Positions 21,823 through 35,878 of a DNA stretch of 64,000 bases are shown here, one piece after another. Under the pieces are notes generated by a model. It was given only the letters and a program-made list of their open reading frames with translations. It did not search any database and was not told the DNA's origin. The position numbers were made by a program, and so were the translations under genes. The DNA is from Warburgia ugandensis (lineage: Eukaryota > Streptophyta > Magnoliopsida > Canellales > Canellaceae): NCBI GenBank assembly GCA_035236585.1, contig CP141128.1:31664684-31728683 (forward strand), in the 5' to 3' direction. Position 1 is the first letter of the stretch. Each line of letters opens with the position of its first letter.

Positions 21823-22453
21823 TGTTGAGTGTTCAATTTTGGTCAAAATACCCCTAATTTAGTATTCAATTAGAGCATCTAGGCCATTAATTTCAAGATT
21901 TTACATAAAATATTCTGTTTTAGCTTTAATTGGCCATCCAACCGTTGAATTGCAAAATTGACAATCAGATGATCATCAAAGCTAATTAAATGAATAATGA
22001 ATGGTTTAGATTGTGGTAATTGGGTCCTGTACATTGCAGATTGGTCAACTCAGGCATGGACGCTCTAGATCGAATCAAGGATATTAGATGGAGATCAGAT
22101 GAAGTTTCATGGAAATTAGATGGAATTCGAAGAGTCCTAGGACAGGACAAAGTTGAAGACTTGCAGAGTTTTAGCAAGTCTAGAATTCTAGTGGACCCCA
22201 TTCTCTCTCTTATCTCTCTTTCTCCTCTCTTTTTCTCTCTTATCCCGCTCCTTTCTTTCCTCTCTCTCTTCTATCTCTTTGTCTCCTTCTCTTATCCCTC
22301 TCTCTTATACGTCTCTCCCTCTCTCTCTTCTATCTCTTTTTCTCCTTCTCTTATCCCTCTCTCCCTCTCTCTCTTTCAAAACACCCTTCTTCCTTCTCTA
22401 GGGGAAGTTTTTTTTCCCTCTTAGGAAGGCGGGCTGGCCGGTACATTCTCCTC

Positions 22454-22543
<90 letters not shown>

Positions 22544-23690
22544 GCGCCCTTCTCCGTTTCACTCTCCCCCACTTCTTTTTCCCTCACTTCCTCTTCCCTT
22601 ACTCTTCTCACCCTCCCTTCTCTATTTTTTTCCCTCTTCCTCTTCGGTTGTGCTAGCCGGCCATAGGTGCGTGACACACCACAGCTTGGCCGGCAAATAA
22701 ACCCACCTAACTCCCTTCCTTTCTCCTTCCCGCATCTCTCTACTTCTCCCTCCATTTCTCCTTCAATGCACAACAACCTCCCTCGTCTTCTCTCTCTCCT
22801 GATCGCTTTCTCATCCTCTTCTTTCCCACTTTCTTTCCCAACTGGTGTCGCCTGCACCCTTCATCTCCGGCCAAAGTCCCTCCTTCCAGCCAATAACCAG
22901 GCAACCTAGCTCACTTTTCTTCTCCTGTCTGCTCGATCCAGACCACTGCACGGTCCTGGGGAAGAAAACCCAGAACGGGTTTTCTCTCATCTCTTTTCCT
23001 CTCCCTCATTCTTCTTCTTCTCCTCTTTTCTTCCCCCTTCTCTGATTTCCACAGTCACTGGACGGCCATGGGAGAGAAAACCCAGAACGGGTTTTCTCCC
23101 CATCTTCCTTCTTCCCTCTCTCTTCCTCTCTTCCTCTCCTCCTTTTCTTCTTCTTCTTCTTCTTCCTCTTTTCCTCCCTCCTTCTTCCTTCTTCCTCCTC
23201 TTCTGGTTTTCATCGTTTTCCTGGTTTTTTTCGTTAAAAACCAGAAACCCCCAAAATTACACATCTGCCCCTCGCAGATCTCAGGAATTACCAATCTGTC
23301 CCCAGTTTAATTCCTCTTCTGTCCCAAGGAAAATTCCATCTGTGTCCCCGATTTAATTCTAACTGTGTCCTCACTTTAATTACATCTATGTCCCGATTTT
23401 GTTTTATTAACATTTTGACTATTCAGGGACAAAGGTAATCCATGACCAAATTTTATCCAGGACGCTTTTTGGTTTTGTTTTTTGTTTTCTTTGGAATAAA
23501 TAATTGTGAACACTGGAACAATTGAATAAATCTGGATTTTAGTTTATTTGTAGTATATTCTTTGTTTTTATTCTTTTAGTTGAATTTTATTTAAAACTCC
23601 ATCATTTTAAATCAAGTCCTTATGGGATCAACCCGTACTTGCATAAGCTACACTACAATAACCCGTGCACTTGCAGTTAAACAATCAACA
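21823..23690 (+). repeat. E copy 2, 5' LTR
   Basis: 1,868 bp. Near-identical to the 5' LTR of copy 1 (one difference in the first 378 bp), with a dense patch of changes near 23.43-23.46 kb. Confidence 0.9.
22458..22538. repeat. (TC)n microsatellite, E2 5' LTR
   Basis: About 81 bp of uninterrupted TC. Confidence 0.95.
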
Positions 23691-24885
23691 AGTTTTTGAT
23701 ACCGTTGCCGGGGACTTGCAATGCAATTTTTATAAAATTTAATTAAAAATCCAAAAAAAATATAAAAAAGTTAGAAAAAAATATAAAAAATCCAAACAAA
23801 TTCAGAAAAATAAAAAATTAGTAATTGCATTTTAGGCATTCTTAGGTGCATCTTTAGGCATTTTTAATTGAATAACTACTTTATTTCCTGAATTTGGTAC
23901 TAATCATTATTTTTCTTTTTCAGGAAATTGGAGTGGAGCATCATCACTTAGATAGATTTTCCTTGATTTCATAGATTAGGAATTTTTATTTTTGAGTGAA
24001 TCTTGTAGTGAGGCCCTTTTGTAATTTGCATTTTCCATTTCAATTTTAAAGGGTTGTAATAATACAGGGCAAGTGTGGGATAAGGTGGCCCACACTTGAT
24101 CTTCACCAGAAACCTCACTGTAAGTCTTCTCACTCACTCATTTATTTTATAGATTAGGGTTTGCATTTAGAATAATTTGCCTTGGTTAGTAGTTAAATTG
24201 CATATAGAAAGCATTTGTTATAATTGTTGCATTTTAGGATTTTGCATTAGTTTTTTGTTTTTAATTACATTTTTAGGACACGTCTAACGCTTTAAGGTGA
24301 ATTATATGTTGATCGAATTACAATGGTGTGTCAAAATTAATTAGTAAAGGCACCCTACCCCACAAGATCAAGGGTGGAATTCATCACCACTCCTTGGCCC
24401 ACCTAGATGATCACCTCAAGCGCACAACCCCACCATTCACTTTAAATTAAAATCAATTAAAAGAGACCTATAGGGTCATCACATGCTCATAGGGCCCTCT
24501 TAATAGGACACGAATTACTGTCACTCCGGTTACTTTTGATCACTATGGTTATTGGGAGTTGTCTAATAGAGCCTCGCTCTTCCACCACCTCTTGTCGATG
24601 TTTGTTGAGGTCTAAACACCTCCTTACATGAGGGTTGTATTAATCGCTTTGGTTAGAACCTAGCGGTAGCGGTAGTCAACTCCTAAAGAGAGTAGGAGCG
24701 TTAGATCAAGCTAATTAAAAGCGTTGTCCTCACATAAAATCAAGAAAATCAAAATATTTATGCTTGTTAGCCTTAGGGGATTGCTTGATTGTGTCCTTAA
24801 TTATGCATCATTTTAGGCATTTAGTTTGTATCATTTAGGATAGTCTTCTAAAAAAAAAAGAAAGAAAGAGAGAAGACATGATTAG

Positions 24886-26585
24886 TTGCACCTAATGAAT
24901 AATTTAAACACTGATCCAAAGGGTAATTTACACCCTAGCATTAATAGAGAAGATGTTTCCTCATGGACGAACAATCCTCTCTTTAATGCTGATTATCCTC
25001 CACCTCTATTTCATGATGATATGTGTCAATGGAGGAATCATTCTCGACCACATGGAAATAGGAGAAAGGACCAACATAAAACACATGAGAATAACCAAAA
25101 TTCTTGTGGGAAGACACTAAGAGATTATTTATAGCCTAATTATACTAGCACACTTTCATGTATACTTTTACCTACAAATGCTGGTATGATTGACTTAAAG
25201 GTGGGAGTAATTCAATTACTTCCCAAATTCTATGGGTTGGATAGTGAGAGTCCTTACATGCATTTAAAAGAATTCAATGAAGTGTGCATGACTCAACATA
25301 CACAAAACATCGACTTAAATATAGTAAGACTCAAACTATTTCTTTTTCTTCAAAGGAAAACGCTAAGATGTGGTTTCATTCAATGCCACCAGGTTCCATA
25401 CGAACATGGGAAGATATGACTAGGAAGTTCTTGAATAAGTTCTTTCCTAGACATAAGACAATTGCTCTTCGTCAAAATATAGCGAATTTTACCCAGACGA
25501 ATAATGAAACTTTCTATCAATGCTGGGAAAGATTTAAGGAATTATTGTTGACTTGTCCACATTATGGATACAAACTTTGGCATATCATTAGCTTCTTTTA
25601 TGAAGGACTTAAATCTAATATGCATCAATTTGTTAAAATGATGTGCAATGGTAATTTCTTAAATAAAGAACCTGAAGAAGCACAAGAGCATTTGGAATGG
25701 TTGACAGAGAGTGCACAAACTTGGGCTGATTCAGAAAAAGTAGGTTTTTCAAGTGAGCCTAAGACCACCACCACATCCTTTAGGGGAGAAATATATGCTA
25801 TGATTGAAAAAGATGATATAAAAATAGTATCCCTAGATAGAACAGTTGAGGCCATGGAAATGGAGAAAAGTCCCTCTAAGAAAGACGAATGTGTGTGTGA
25901 TATTTGTGAAAGTAATACACACCCCACTCAAGAATGTCCTATTGCTCTTGCATTTCAGGATGCTCTTCATGAATCGACACATTCTTATGAGCAACATTTT
26001 TCCCCATCTTTAGAGACATATAATTTTAAATGGAGTAATCATTCCACTTTTAGAAATGAATATAAGGTTAATGCCTCACGAAGTCCCAACATCAACCCTA
26101 ACACCACAAAGGACCATTTGCTCATGGACCATACCTTCCTCCACATAAGAGGAAAGTGGAGGATAATTTCCATCAAGTCATGCAATACCAGGAGAAGAAA
26201 ATTTCTCAAATTAAAACCCAATTAAAAGAGAACACAAATTCCACAACTGAATTGAAGGACATGACGTCTCAAATGCTACATACTATTAATAAAGAGGAAT
26301 GTCCTATTCCACTAAATGAATATCTTGATGATATGGATGTAGGAGACAAGATTAATTCTTCATTTATAGACATGGAACAAATAAAGGCTACCATTATTCA
26401 TAATGGTAACATAATTGAGCAATGCCGAACCTAAAAAGGCTGAAATAGTATCTAAACTGGTCAGAAAAAGAGATGAATTTATTGATCAGGAAAATGTCAC
26501 ACCCACTAAGCAATATGACATCCTTGCTCCATTTCCAAAATGGCTACATCGAACTCCTACAATTGTCTCTAATTATGTGAAGTAG
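24886..26585 (+). pseudogene. E copy 2 gag fossil
   Basis: Same segments as copy 1, including a CX2CX4HX4C knuckle (CDICESNTHPTQEC) near 25.9 kb; a few frame breaks. Confidence 0.85.
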
Positions 26586-28446
26586 CTTGAAGATAAATTT
26601 ATCTTGCCTTGTGACAAAATGAAAAATTTTAAATAGCAAGATAAATTTATTCATGATTCCTTTTCAGAGGCTCGTCCAGCTCATTTCGTATGGGACCCAG
26701 GGAAGTTTCGAACCCAGTAATGTTTTTCCTCTGAAAATTTTCATTTGAAAATAAAGTATATAGCATAGTTTTTACTTTCTTATTTTTCTTTTTCAGATTT
26801 TTTTGTATATCTCTCAATTTTTTTGCGTTTCTCAATGCAATATCATCATCATACTTTTTAAACAATGAGGACAATGCTTCTGTCAGGTTGGGGGCTGTAG
26901 AATTCTAGTAAATTCTAGTTTTTTTTTTAGGTGATTTCCTTGTTTTTCAAAACAAAAAAACATTGAAAAAATTTAGGTCATTTCCTATACTATGATGAGA
27001 ATTGGATTTTTTTGAAGTATAATCTGGATACATTAGCTTATTAATGGAATTGAATATGATTAATTCATCATTTTACTCATTTTCTAAAGAATTCCATGAA
27101 AGCAAAGTCTCAGATCACATTTGTACACGCAGTTGCATATAGATAGTCTAAATTGATAAGTGGCTATAACTTAGAAATTCTGAAGAAATTCAGTGGAGAC
27201 CTATAACCTTAGTGAGTTTTAGAGTCATTCATCCATTTTGAGAGGTTATAAATGTTCAAAATTTTCTTCAGCGTACTTAAAGCAAATTGATCCCAAAATC
27301 TTAAATTTGGATAATTACCTGAATAATTAGAATATTACCTTCAAAATTCTTGAAGTTCATTGAATTTGATAGATTATAGGAAACCTAGAAAATGATTTAG
27401 GCCATCTTTGTTATTAACCTAGAGACATAAAGCCTACCCAGAAGTATTTTTACCACTAGTTAGCCAAGTTGAGCCTTTCATATAAAGCCATTTTTCTTTT
27501 ATCACCCAAATTAACCTTTTACCCATATTAACCAAGTATAAATTATCAAGTACCCAATTTTCTTTGAAAAACAAGTTAGAGATGAATGAAGGAATATCTT
27601 TCAGTTGCATATGAATGTATAAAGTGGATATGAAGAAAATAAATATTCTTCAAAGTGAGTCAAAAGTACTGAAATATAAAGAAAAGAGTCTGAAAAAAAA
27701 AGAAAAAAGGGTTTGAACAAGGCAAAGAAAAATAGAAAAAGAAATATTCACTTCATCAAAGAAAAGAAAGAATTGCCAATTTTAGTAGAAGACCTCTACT
27801 TATTTTTTGAAGAAACTTTGAATACCCTTATACCCTTTCTTTGGAACCCTGTCCTAAGCCTATGCTTTGTCCAAGTTAAAGACCTATTGATTCTAGGATG
27901 ACTATAGTCTTGATGAGAAAATGAATGGATAGGATCTAAAAGAGTGGTATTTCTAAATATTCAAAGGTAATGACATCTATTCCAAAGGGATCAACACAAG
28001 TAAATTCCTTATTAACTCCCGTTCTTCATGAGTATATGTGAGATATATTTGTTTTCATTGAGTCTTCTCACATAATCAAAAGAGAGATATGATTTGAATC
28101 CTCTATTTGAGAGATTTTATTTCTGAGCATATGCCATTAGTAAGGATTGAGGTCAAAACATATTTCAAATGGAGTTCAAAAGTTAAAAGTCTACTTAGAG
28201 ATAAAGATTATCCTATGTGTAAACTGTACGCACACACTCACTCTGAGATCTGAGCTTAAGTGGAATAGTTTTAACATATGGGTAGGGTTTTGAATTCTTC
28301 AGTCATCTCTATTAGTTTGCTAAATTTGATGGATTTATTGAAGATAATTCTCTCAGAAAACATGGAGATGACCTAAAAAATAAAAAATTTTGAGTTGATT
28401 TTTTGCATCTTTTGCTAGGGATTAGCAAAATGCTGGTTGGGGTGTG

Positions 28447-29034
28447 TGTTAAGTGATCAATTTTGGTCAAAATACCCCTAATTTAGTGTTCAATTAGAGC
28501 ATCTAGGCTATTAATTTCAAGATTTTACATAAAATATTCTGTTTTAGCTTTAATTGGCCATCCAACTGTTGAATTACAAAATTAACAGTCAGATGATCAT
28601 CAAAGCTAATTAAATGAATCATGAATGGTTTAGATTGTGCTCATTGCGTCCTGTGCATTGCAGATCTATCAACTCAGGCGTGGACTCTTCAGATCAAATC
28701 AAGGATATTAGACGAAGATCAAATGAAGTTTCATGGAAATCAGATGGAATTTGAAGAGCCCTAAGATAGGACAAAGTTGAAGACTTGCAGAGTTCTAGCA
28801 AGTCTAGAATTCTAGTGGACCCCATTCTCTCTCTTATCTCTCTTTCTCCTCTCTTTTTCTCTTATTCCTCTCCTTTCTTTTCTCTCTCTCTTTTATCTCT
28901 TTTTCTCCTTCTCTTATCCCTCTCTCCTATACGTCTCTCCATCTCTCTCTTTTAAAACACCCTTCTTCCTTCTCCAGGGGACATTTTTTTTCCCTCTTGG
29001 GAAGAGGGGCTGGCCGGCACATTCTCCTCTCCTC

Positions 29035-29108
<74 letters not shown>

Positions 29109-30271
29109 GCTCCCTTCTCCATTTTACTCTCCCCCTCTTCTTTTTCCCTCACTTCCTCTTCCCACTCTCCCCTCTCTATTTTTCTCCCTCTTCCTCTTCG
29201 GTTGTGCTAGTCGGCCATAGGTGCGTGACACACTACAGCCTGGCCGGCAAATAAACCCACCTAACTCCCTTCCTTCTCCTTCCTGCATCTCTCTACTTCT
29301 CCCTCCATTTCTCCTTCAACGCACGACAACCTCCCTCTTCTTCTCTCTCTCCTGATCGCTTTCTCATCCTCTTCTTCCCCAATTTCTTTCCCAACTGGTG
29401 TCACCTGCACCCTTCATCTCCTGCCAAAGTCCCTCCTTCCAGCTAATACCCAGGCAACCCAGCTCCCTTTTCTTCTCCTGTCTGCTTGATCCATACCACC
29501 GCACAGTCCTGGGGAAGAAAAGCCAGAATGGGTTTTCTCCCAGCTCTTTTCCTCTCCCTCATTCTTCTTCTTCTCCTCTTTTCTTCCCCCTTCTCCGATT
29601 TCCACAGTCACCGGACGGCCATGGGAGAGAAAACCCATTCTGGGTTTTCTCCCCATCTTCCTTCTTCCCTCTTTCTCTTCCTCTCCTCCTTTTCTTCTTC
29701 TTCTCCTTCCTCTTTTCCTCCCTCCTTCTTCCTTCTTCCTCCTTCTCTTCCGGTTTCATCGTTTTCCTGGTTTTTTTCGTTAAAAACCAGAAACCCCCAA
29801 AATTACACATCTGCCCCCGGAAGATCTCAGGAATTACCGACATGTCCCCAGTTTAATTCCTCTTCTGTCCCAGGGGAAATTCCATCTGTGTCCTAGAAGA
29901 ATTCCATCCGTGTCCCCGATTTAATTGCAACTGTGTCCTCACTTTAATTACATCTATGTCCCGATTTTGTTTTATTAACATTTTGACTATTCAGGGATAG
30001 TGCAATTCAAGGACAGTGCAATCCAAGACCAGCTTATCCAGGACGCATTTTAGTTTTATTTTCTTTTTTCTTTGGAATAAATAATTGTGAATATTGGAAC
30101 AATTGAATAAATCTGAATTTTAGTTTATTTGTAGTATATTCTTTGTTTTTATTCTTTTAGTTGAATTTTATTTAAAACTTCATCATTTTAAATCAAGTCC
30201 TCGTGGGATTGACCCGTACTTGCATAAGCTACACTACAATAGCCTGTGCACTTGCTGTTAAACAATCAACA
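28447..30271 (+). repeat. E copy 2, 3' LTR
   Basis: 1,825 bp, preceded by GGTTGGGGTGTG; TGTTAAGTG start and CAATCAACA end. Confidence 0.9.
29039..29103. repeat. (CT)n microsatellite, E2 3' LTR
   Basis: About 65 bp. Confidence 0.95.
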
Positions 30272-31461
30272 CGGGTTTCCAAAGTGAATTTAAAAGAAAA
30301 GATTCTTCTGCTATTATTTTATTTTCAAAAGAAAAATGAAGATTTTCAATAGAGATTGATCTCACTAAGTAAATGTCTTTTGTATTTAAAAAGTCTTATA
30401 AAAACCTAGGTCGTTACACTAAGACATGTACTTGGGTTTAGAACATAGTTTTCATAAGTGTTGACACTTGTAATCCTTCGTGATTCTAGTTTTGAGCAGC
30501 ATGGCATGTGCTCTTATACGAAAAACACTAACATTGTAAATTTTCTAAAATATTTATTTGATTTATTTGAAAAGCCATGAAAATTTTCTTATTTTTTGAA
30601 GATTTATTAGTGTGATATTATTAGACCATGAGATAACTTAGAATAGGCAAATGTGGCCTCAAGAGGATAAACTAATTAAAATAATTAATCATGGATCAAT
30701 GAGAGATTGTAAGTCTAATGGTTTTATGACCTTAAGATGGTCCGAACTATTAGACCATGAGATGAGTACAAATATAAGTTATGGATTTATAATGGTATCA
30801 TACTTAGAACTGATGTTGTGACCATCAACTTTATGCACAACATAGATTGACACGCAAGTTGATTTACGATGGATAGTGGATCGTAAAAGCTATGGAGAAA
30901 GGACAAACTGTCTTAAGAGGTAGGTAATTTGATATTGCCAATTTCAAATGATCTTGAAAATGAGAAAATGATTTGAGAACAATTTTAGGTTTTGAATTAT
31001 TATACCAATGACATGATGCATATATATACGTGATGTGAGTGTCTATGATTTTCTTATAGATTCATGATTCTTCTTATGTTTCTTATATCTTACAAATGAA
31101 GTGTGTGAATTAATAGCTGGTTTTAAATTCATATTGCAAACTTAATTTGGAAAGAATCATGAATTATTCAATTCAAAGTATTCAAATACTTAATTTACTT
31201 ATGCAACATGAGAAAATAGTGATTTGTATATGCAAGAACTCCTTATTTTGGAAAGAAAGCTTTAAACTGCATAGTTTTGTACAAGATAAGCATGTCATAT
31301 GATACGGTTTTTAGGTATACGAATATGAAAATGACCTAGATTGGTTATTGAGCTATACTTTGAAAAGAATATTTGAGATATATAGTTTTGCATAAAGTAT
31401 TCATACTGTTTTATATGATTTGAGAAGTATGATGTGATCTTTTGATGGTGATTACCCTATA

Positions 31462-32082
31462 AGGTCAGTCTGCCTACATGTGTTGCAAAGGGACTTCAGG
31501 TTTGTCTGCCTACATGTGTTGCAAAGGGAGCATAGGTTAGTCTTCCTGCATGTGTTGTGAAGGGACCTCAGGTTAGTCCTCCTGCATGTGTTGTAAAGGG
31601 ACCTCAGGTTAGTCTGCCTGCATATGTTGCAAAGGGACCATAGGTTAGTTCACCTACATGTGTTGCAAAGCGACCTCAGGTTAGTCCCCTTGCATGTGTT
31701 ACAAATGGACACTAGGTTAGTCTGCTTGCATGTGTTGCAAAGGGACATTTGGTGATTTACCCTATGAGATTAGTTTGCCTACATGTGTTGCAAAGGGACA
31801 CCGAGTTAGTTTGCCTACATGTGTTGTACGGGCACATTTGGAAACCCTATATGGTTAGTCCACCTGCATGTGTTGCAAAAGGACATTTGGCTGTTTACCC
31901 TATATGGTTAGTCTGCCTACATATGTTACAAAAGGACATTTGGTGATTTGCCCTACGTGGTTAGTCCACCCTCATGTGTTGCAAAGGAACATATGGTTAG
32001 TCCGCCTGCATGTGTTGCAAAAGGACACTTGGTGATTTGCCCTATATGATGGTTGGTCTACGACATGTGTTGTCAAAAGACC
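31462..32082 (+). repeat. Minisatellite in solo LTR, unit 3
   Basis: Same copy order. Several single differences from the other units fall in CAG or CTG words (for example around 31.80-31.83 kb). Confidence 0.9.
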
Positions 32083-32586
32083 TTTTGTGGTATTTTGTTT
32101 TACTATGGATGATATGTTTTTACATGATGAGCTGGTTATTTAAAACTATACTACATACGGTGGTTTAAAGTAATGACATGATACTTGATTTGCAAGTATG
32201 ATATAGAGTTTTGTTGGTGACATACACGTGTATATACATGCATATATGTGCTATAATGTATTCCATGAAATGATTTATGACAACATGATTTTATTATTAG
32301 AAAAATCACTCTTCAAATCATTGTATGTTTATTCTGTGATTTTGGTTTTGTAGTATTGGGTTATTTACTGAGTAGTATACTCATCCTACTATTTTTACTA
32401 CAGATAAGTTCGAAAAGGATTAACAAGGAGATTAAGTTCTGGAAGACCACTTGTTGATTTAAGAGGATAAGTAATGAGGTACTTTAGAGTTTCATTAAGA
32501 AACTCAATTTCATTGATTATTAAATAGTCATTCGATATTGTATGTGATTTAATTGTAATTGGGCTATGACTGATAAGTCTTGGTGC

Positions 32587-32666
32587 ATGCATGTCATAAG
32601 TTATTTGAAAAGGAGACGGAGTCTCCATGCATGTCATAAGTTGTTTGAAAAGGAGACGGAGTCTCC
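32587..32666 (+). repeat. 40-bp tandem duplication, unit 3
   Basis: Both hairpins as in unit 2; preceded by the unit 3/4-specific CTGATAAG variant. Confidence 0.9.
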
Positions 32667-32830
32667 ATTTGTGTTTTAAATATAAACAAATATTTATCAG
32701 GTACTTCGTAATGACATGCATTAAATGTCTATTGTCCGAAAAACAAAAGAATCTCTGCCAGATTTTTAGTAGAAATAAGCACTCATTTTATCTTGAATCC
32801 TTGTTTTAAGAAAAGAAAAATGACACCAGG

Positions 32831-33461
32831 TGTTGAGTGTTCAATTTTGGTCAAAATACCCCTAATTTAGTATTCAATTAGAGCATCTAGGCCATTAATT
32901 TCAAGATTTTACATAAAATATTCTGTTTTAGCTTTAATTGGCCATCCAACCGTTGAATTGCAAAATTGACAATCAGATGATCATCAAAGCTAATTAAATG
33001 AATAATGAATGGTTTAGATTGTGGTAATTGGGTCCTGTACATTGCAGATTGGTCAACTCGGGCATGGACGCTCTAGATCGAATCAAGGATATTAGATGGA
33101 GATCAGATGAAGTTTCATGGAAATTAGATGGAATTCGAAGAGTCCTAGGACAGGACAAAGTTGAAGACTTGCAGAGTTTTAGCAAGTCTAGAATTCTAGT
33201 GGACCCCATTCTCTCTCTTATCTCTCTTTCTCCTCTCTTTTTCTCTCTTATCCCGCTCCTTTCTTTCCTCTCTCTCTTCTATCTCTTTGTCTCCTTCTCT
33301 TATCCCTCTCTCTTATACGTCTCTCCCTCTCTCTCTTCTATCTCTTTTTCTCCTTCTCTTATCCCTCTCTCCCTCTCTCTCTTTCAAAACACCGTTCTTC
33401 CTTCTCTAGGGGAAGTATTTTTTCCCTCTTAGGAAGGCGGGCTGGCCGGTACATTCTCCTC

Positions 33462-33545
<84 letters not shown>

Positions 33546-34681
33546 GCGCCCTTCTCCGTTTCACTCTCCCCCACTTCTTTTTCCCTCACTTCCTCTTCCC
33601 TTACTCTTCTCACCCTCCCTTCTCTATTTTTTTCCCTCTTCCTCTTCGGTTGTGCTAGCCGGCCATAGGTGCGTGACACACCACAGCTTGGCCGGCAAAT
33701 AAACCCACCTAACTCCCTTCCTTTCTCCTTCCCGCATCTCTCTACTTCTCCCTCCATTTCTCCTTCAATGCACAACAACCTCCCTCGTCTTCTCTCTCTC
33801 CTGATCGCTTTCTCATCCTCTTCTTTCCCACTTTCTTTCCCAACTGGTGTCGCCTGCACCCTTCATCTCCGGCCAAAGTCCCTCCTTCCAGCCAATAACC
33901 AGGCAACCTAGCTCACTTTTCTTCTCCTGTCTGCTCGATCCAGACCACTGCACGGTCCTGGGGAAGAAAACCCAGAACGGGTTTTCTCTCATCTCTTTTC
34001 CTCTCCCTCATTCTTCTTCTTCTCCTCTTTTCTTCCCCCTTCTCTGATTTCCACAGTCACTGGACGGCCATGGGAGAGAAAACCCAGAACGGGTTTTCTC
34101 CCCATCTTCCTTCTTCCCTCTCTCTTCCTCTCCTCCTTTTCTTCTTCTTCTTCTCCTTCCTCTTTTCCTCCCTCCTTCTTCCTTCTTCCTCCTCTTCTGG
34201 TTTTCATCGTTTTCCTGGTTTTTTTCGTTAAAAACCAGAAACCCCCAAAATTACACATCTGCCCCTCGCAGATCTCAGGAATTACCAATCTGTCCCCAGT
34301 TTAATTCCTCTTCTGTCCCAAGGAAAATTCCATCTGTGTCCCCGATTTAATTCTAACTGTGTCCTCACTTTAATTACATCTATGTCCCGATTTTGTTTTA
34401 TTAACATTTTGACTATTCAGGGACAGTGCAATCCAAGACCAGCTTATCCAGGACGCTTTTTGGTTTTGTTTTTTGTTTTCTTTGGAATAAATAATTGTGA
34501 ACACTGGAACAATTGAATAAATCTGGATTTTAGTTTATTTGTAGTATATTCTTTGTTTTTATTCTTTTAGTTGAATTTTATTTAAAACTCCATCATTTTA
34601 AATCAAGTCCTTATGGGATCAACCCGTACTTGCATAAGCTACACTACAATAACCCGTGCACTTGCAGTTAAACAATCAACA
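32831..34681 (+). repeat. E copy 3, 5' LTR
   Basis: 1,851 bp; shares an early variant with copy 2 that copies 1 and 4 lack. Confidence 0.9.
33466..33540. repeat. (TC)n microsatellite, E3 5' LTR, interrupted
   Basis: About 75 bp with two G interruptions not seen in the other copies. Confidence 0.95.
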
Positions 34682-35878
34682 AGTTTTTGATACCGTTGCC
34701 GGGGACTTGCAATGCAATTTTTATAAAATTTAATTAAAAATCCAAAAAAAATATAAAAAAGTTAGAAAAAAATATAAAAGATCCAAACAAATTCAGAAAA
34801 ATAAAAAATTAGGAATTGCATTTTAGGCATTCTTAGGTGCATCTTTAGGCATTTTTAATTGAATAACTACTTTATTTCCTGAATTTGGTACTAATCATTA
34901 TTTTTCTTTTTCAGGAAATTGGAGTGGAGCATCATCACTTAGATAGATTTTCCTTGATTTCATAGATTAGGAATTTTTATTTTTGAGTGAATCTTGTAGT
35001 GAGGCCCTTTTGTAATTTGCATTTTCCATTTCAATTTTAAAGGGTTGTAATAATACAGGGCAAGTGTGGGATAAGGTGGCCCACACTTGATCTTCACCAG
35101 AAACCTCACTGTAAGTCTTCTCACTCACTCATTTATTTTATAGATTAGGGTTTGCATTTAGAATAATTTGCCTTGGTTAGTAGTTAAATTGCATATAGAA
35201 AGCATTTGTTATAATTGTTGCATTTTAGGATTTTGCATTAGTTTTTTGTTTTTAATTACATTTTTAGGACACGTCTAACGCTTTAAGGTGAATTATATGT
35301 TGATCGAATTACAATGGTGTGTCAAAATTAATTAGTAAAGGCACCCTACCCCACAAGATCAAGGGTGGAATTCATCACCACTCCTTGGCCCACCTAGATG
35401 ATCACCTCAAGCGCACAACCCCACCATTCACTTTAAATTAAAATCAATTAAAAGAGACCTATAGGGTCATCACATGCTCATAGGGCCCTCTTAATAGGAC
35501 ACGAATTACTGTCACTCCGGTTACTTTTGATCACTATGGTTATTGGGAGTTGTCTAATAGAGCCTCGCTCTTCCACCACCTCTTGTCGATGTTTGTTGAG
35601 GTCTAAACACCTCCTTACATGAGGGTTGTATTAACTGCTTTGGTTAGAACCTAACTGGTAAGCAGTAGTCAACTCCTAAAGAGAGTAGGAGCGTTAGATC
35701 AAGCTAATTAAAAGCGTTGTCCTCACATAAAATCAAGAAAATCAAAATATTTATGCTTGTTAGCCTTAGGGGATTGCTTGATTGTGTCCTTAATTATGCA
35801 TCATTTTAGGCATTTAGTTTGTATCATTTAGGATAGTCTTCTAAAAAAAAAAGAAAGAAAGAGAGAAGACATGATTAG

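Larger units (their letters stand above)
21823..30271 (+). mobile_element. Element E copy 2 (8,449 bp)
   Basis: 5' LTR 21823-23690, PBS position 23697-23714 (partial match to tRNA-Asp), gag fossil about 24886-26585, internal purine-rich block about 26869-26895, 3' LTR 28447-30271. Copies arose by segmental amplification, since all share the insertion point and flanks of copy 1. Confidence 0.85.
19633..30418 (+). mobile_element. 5'-truncated solo LTR copy split by E copy 2
   Basis: Solo-LTR parts 19633-21822 and 30272-30418 surround E copy 2. The first about 1.9 kb of the LTR is absent because the amplified segment starts inside it. Confidence 0.85.
19633..30641 (+). repeat. Macro-repeat unit 2 (11,009 bp)
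   Basis: Same content and order as unit 1, beginning AATAGGCAAATGTGG after the seam. It carries two private clusters of changes in otherwise near-identical sequence, in the 5' LTR tail (about 23.43-23.46 kb) and the E leader (about 24.65-24.67 kb). Confidence 0.95.
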
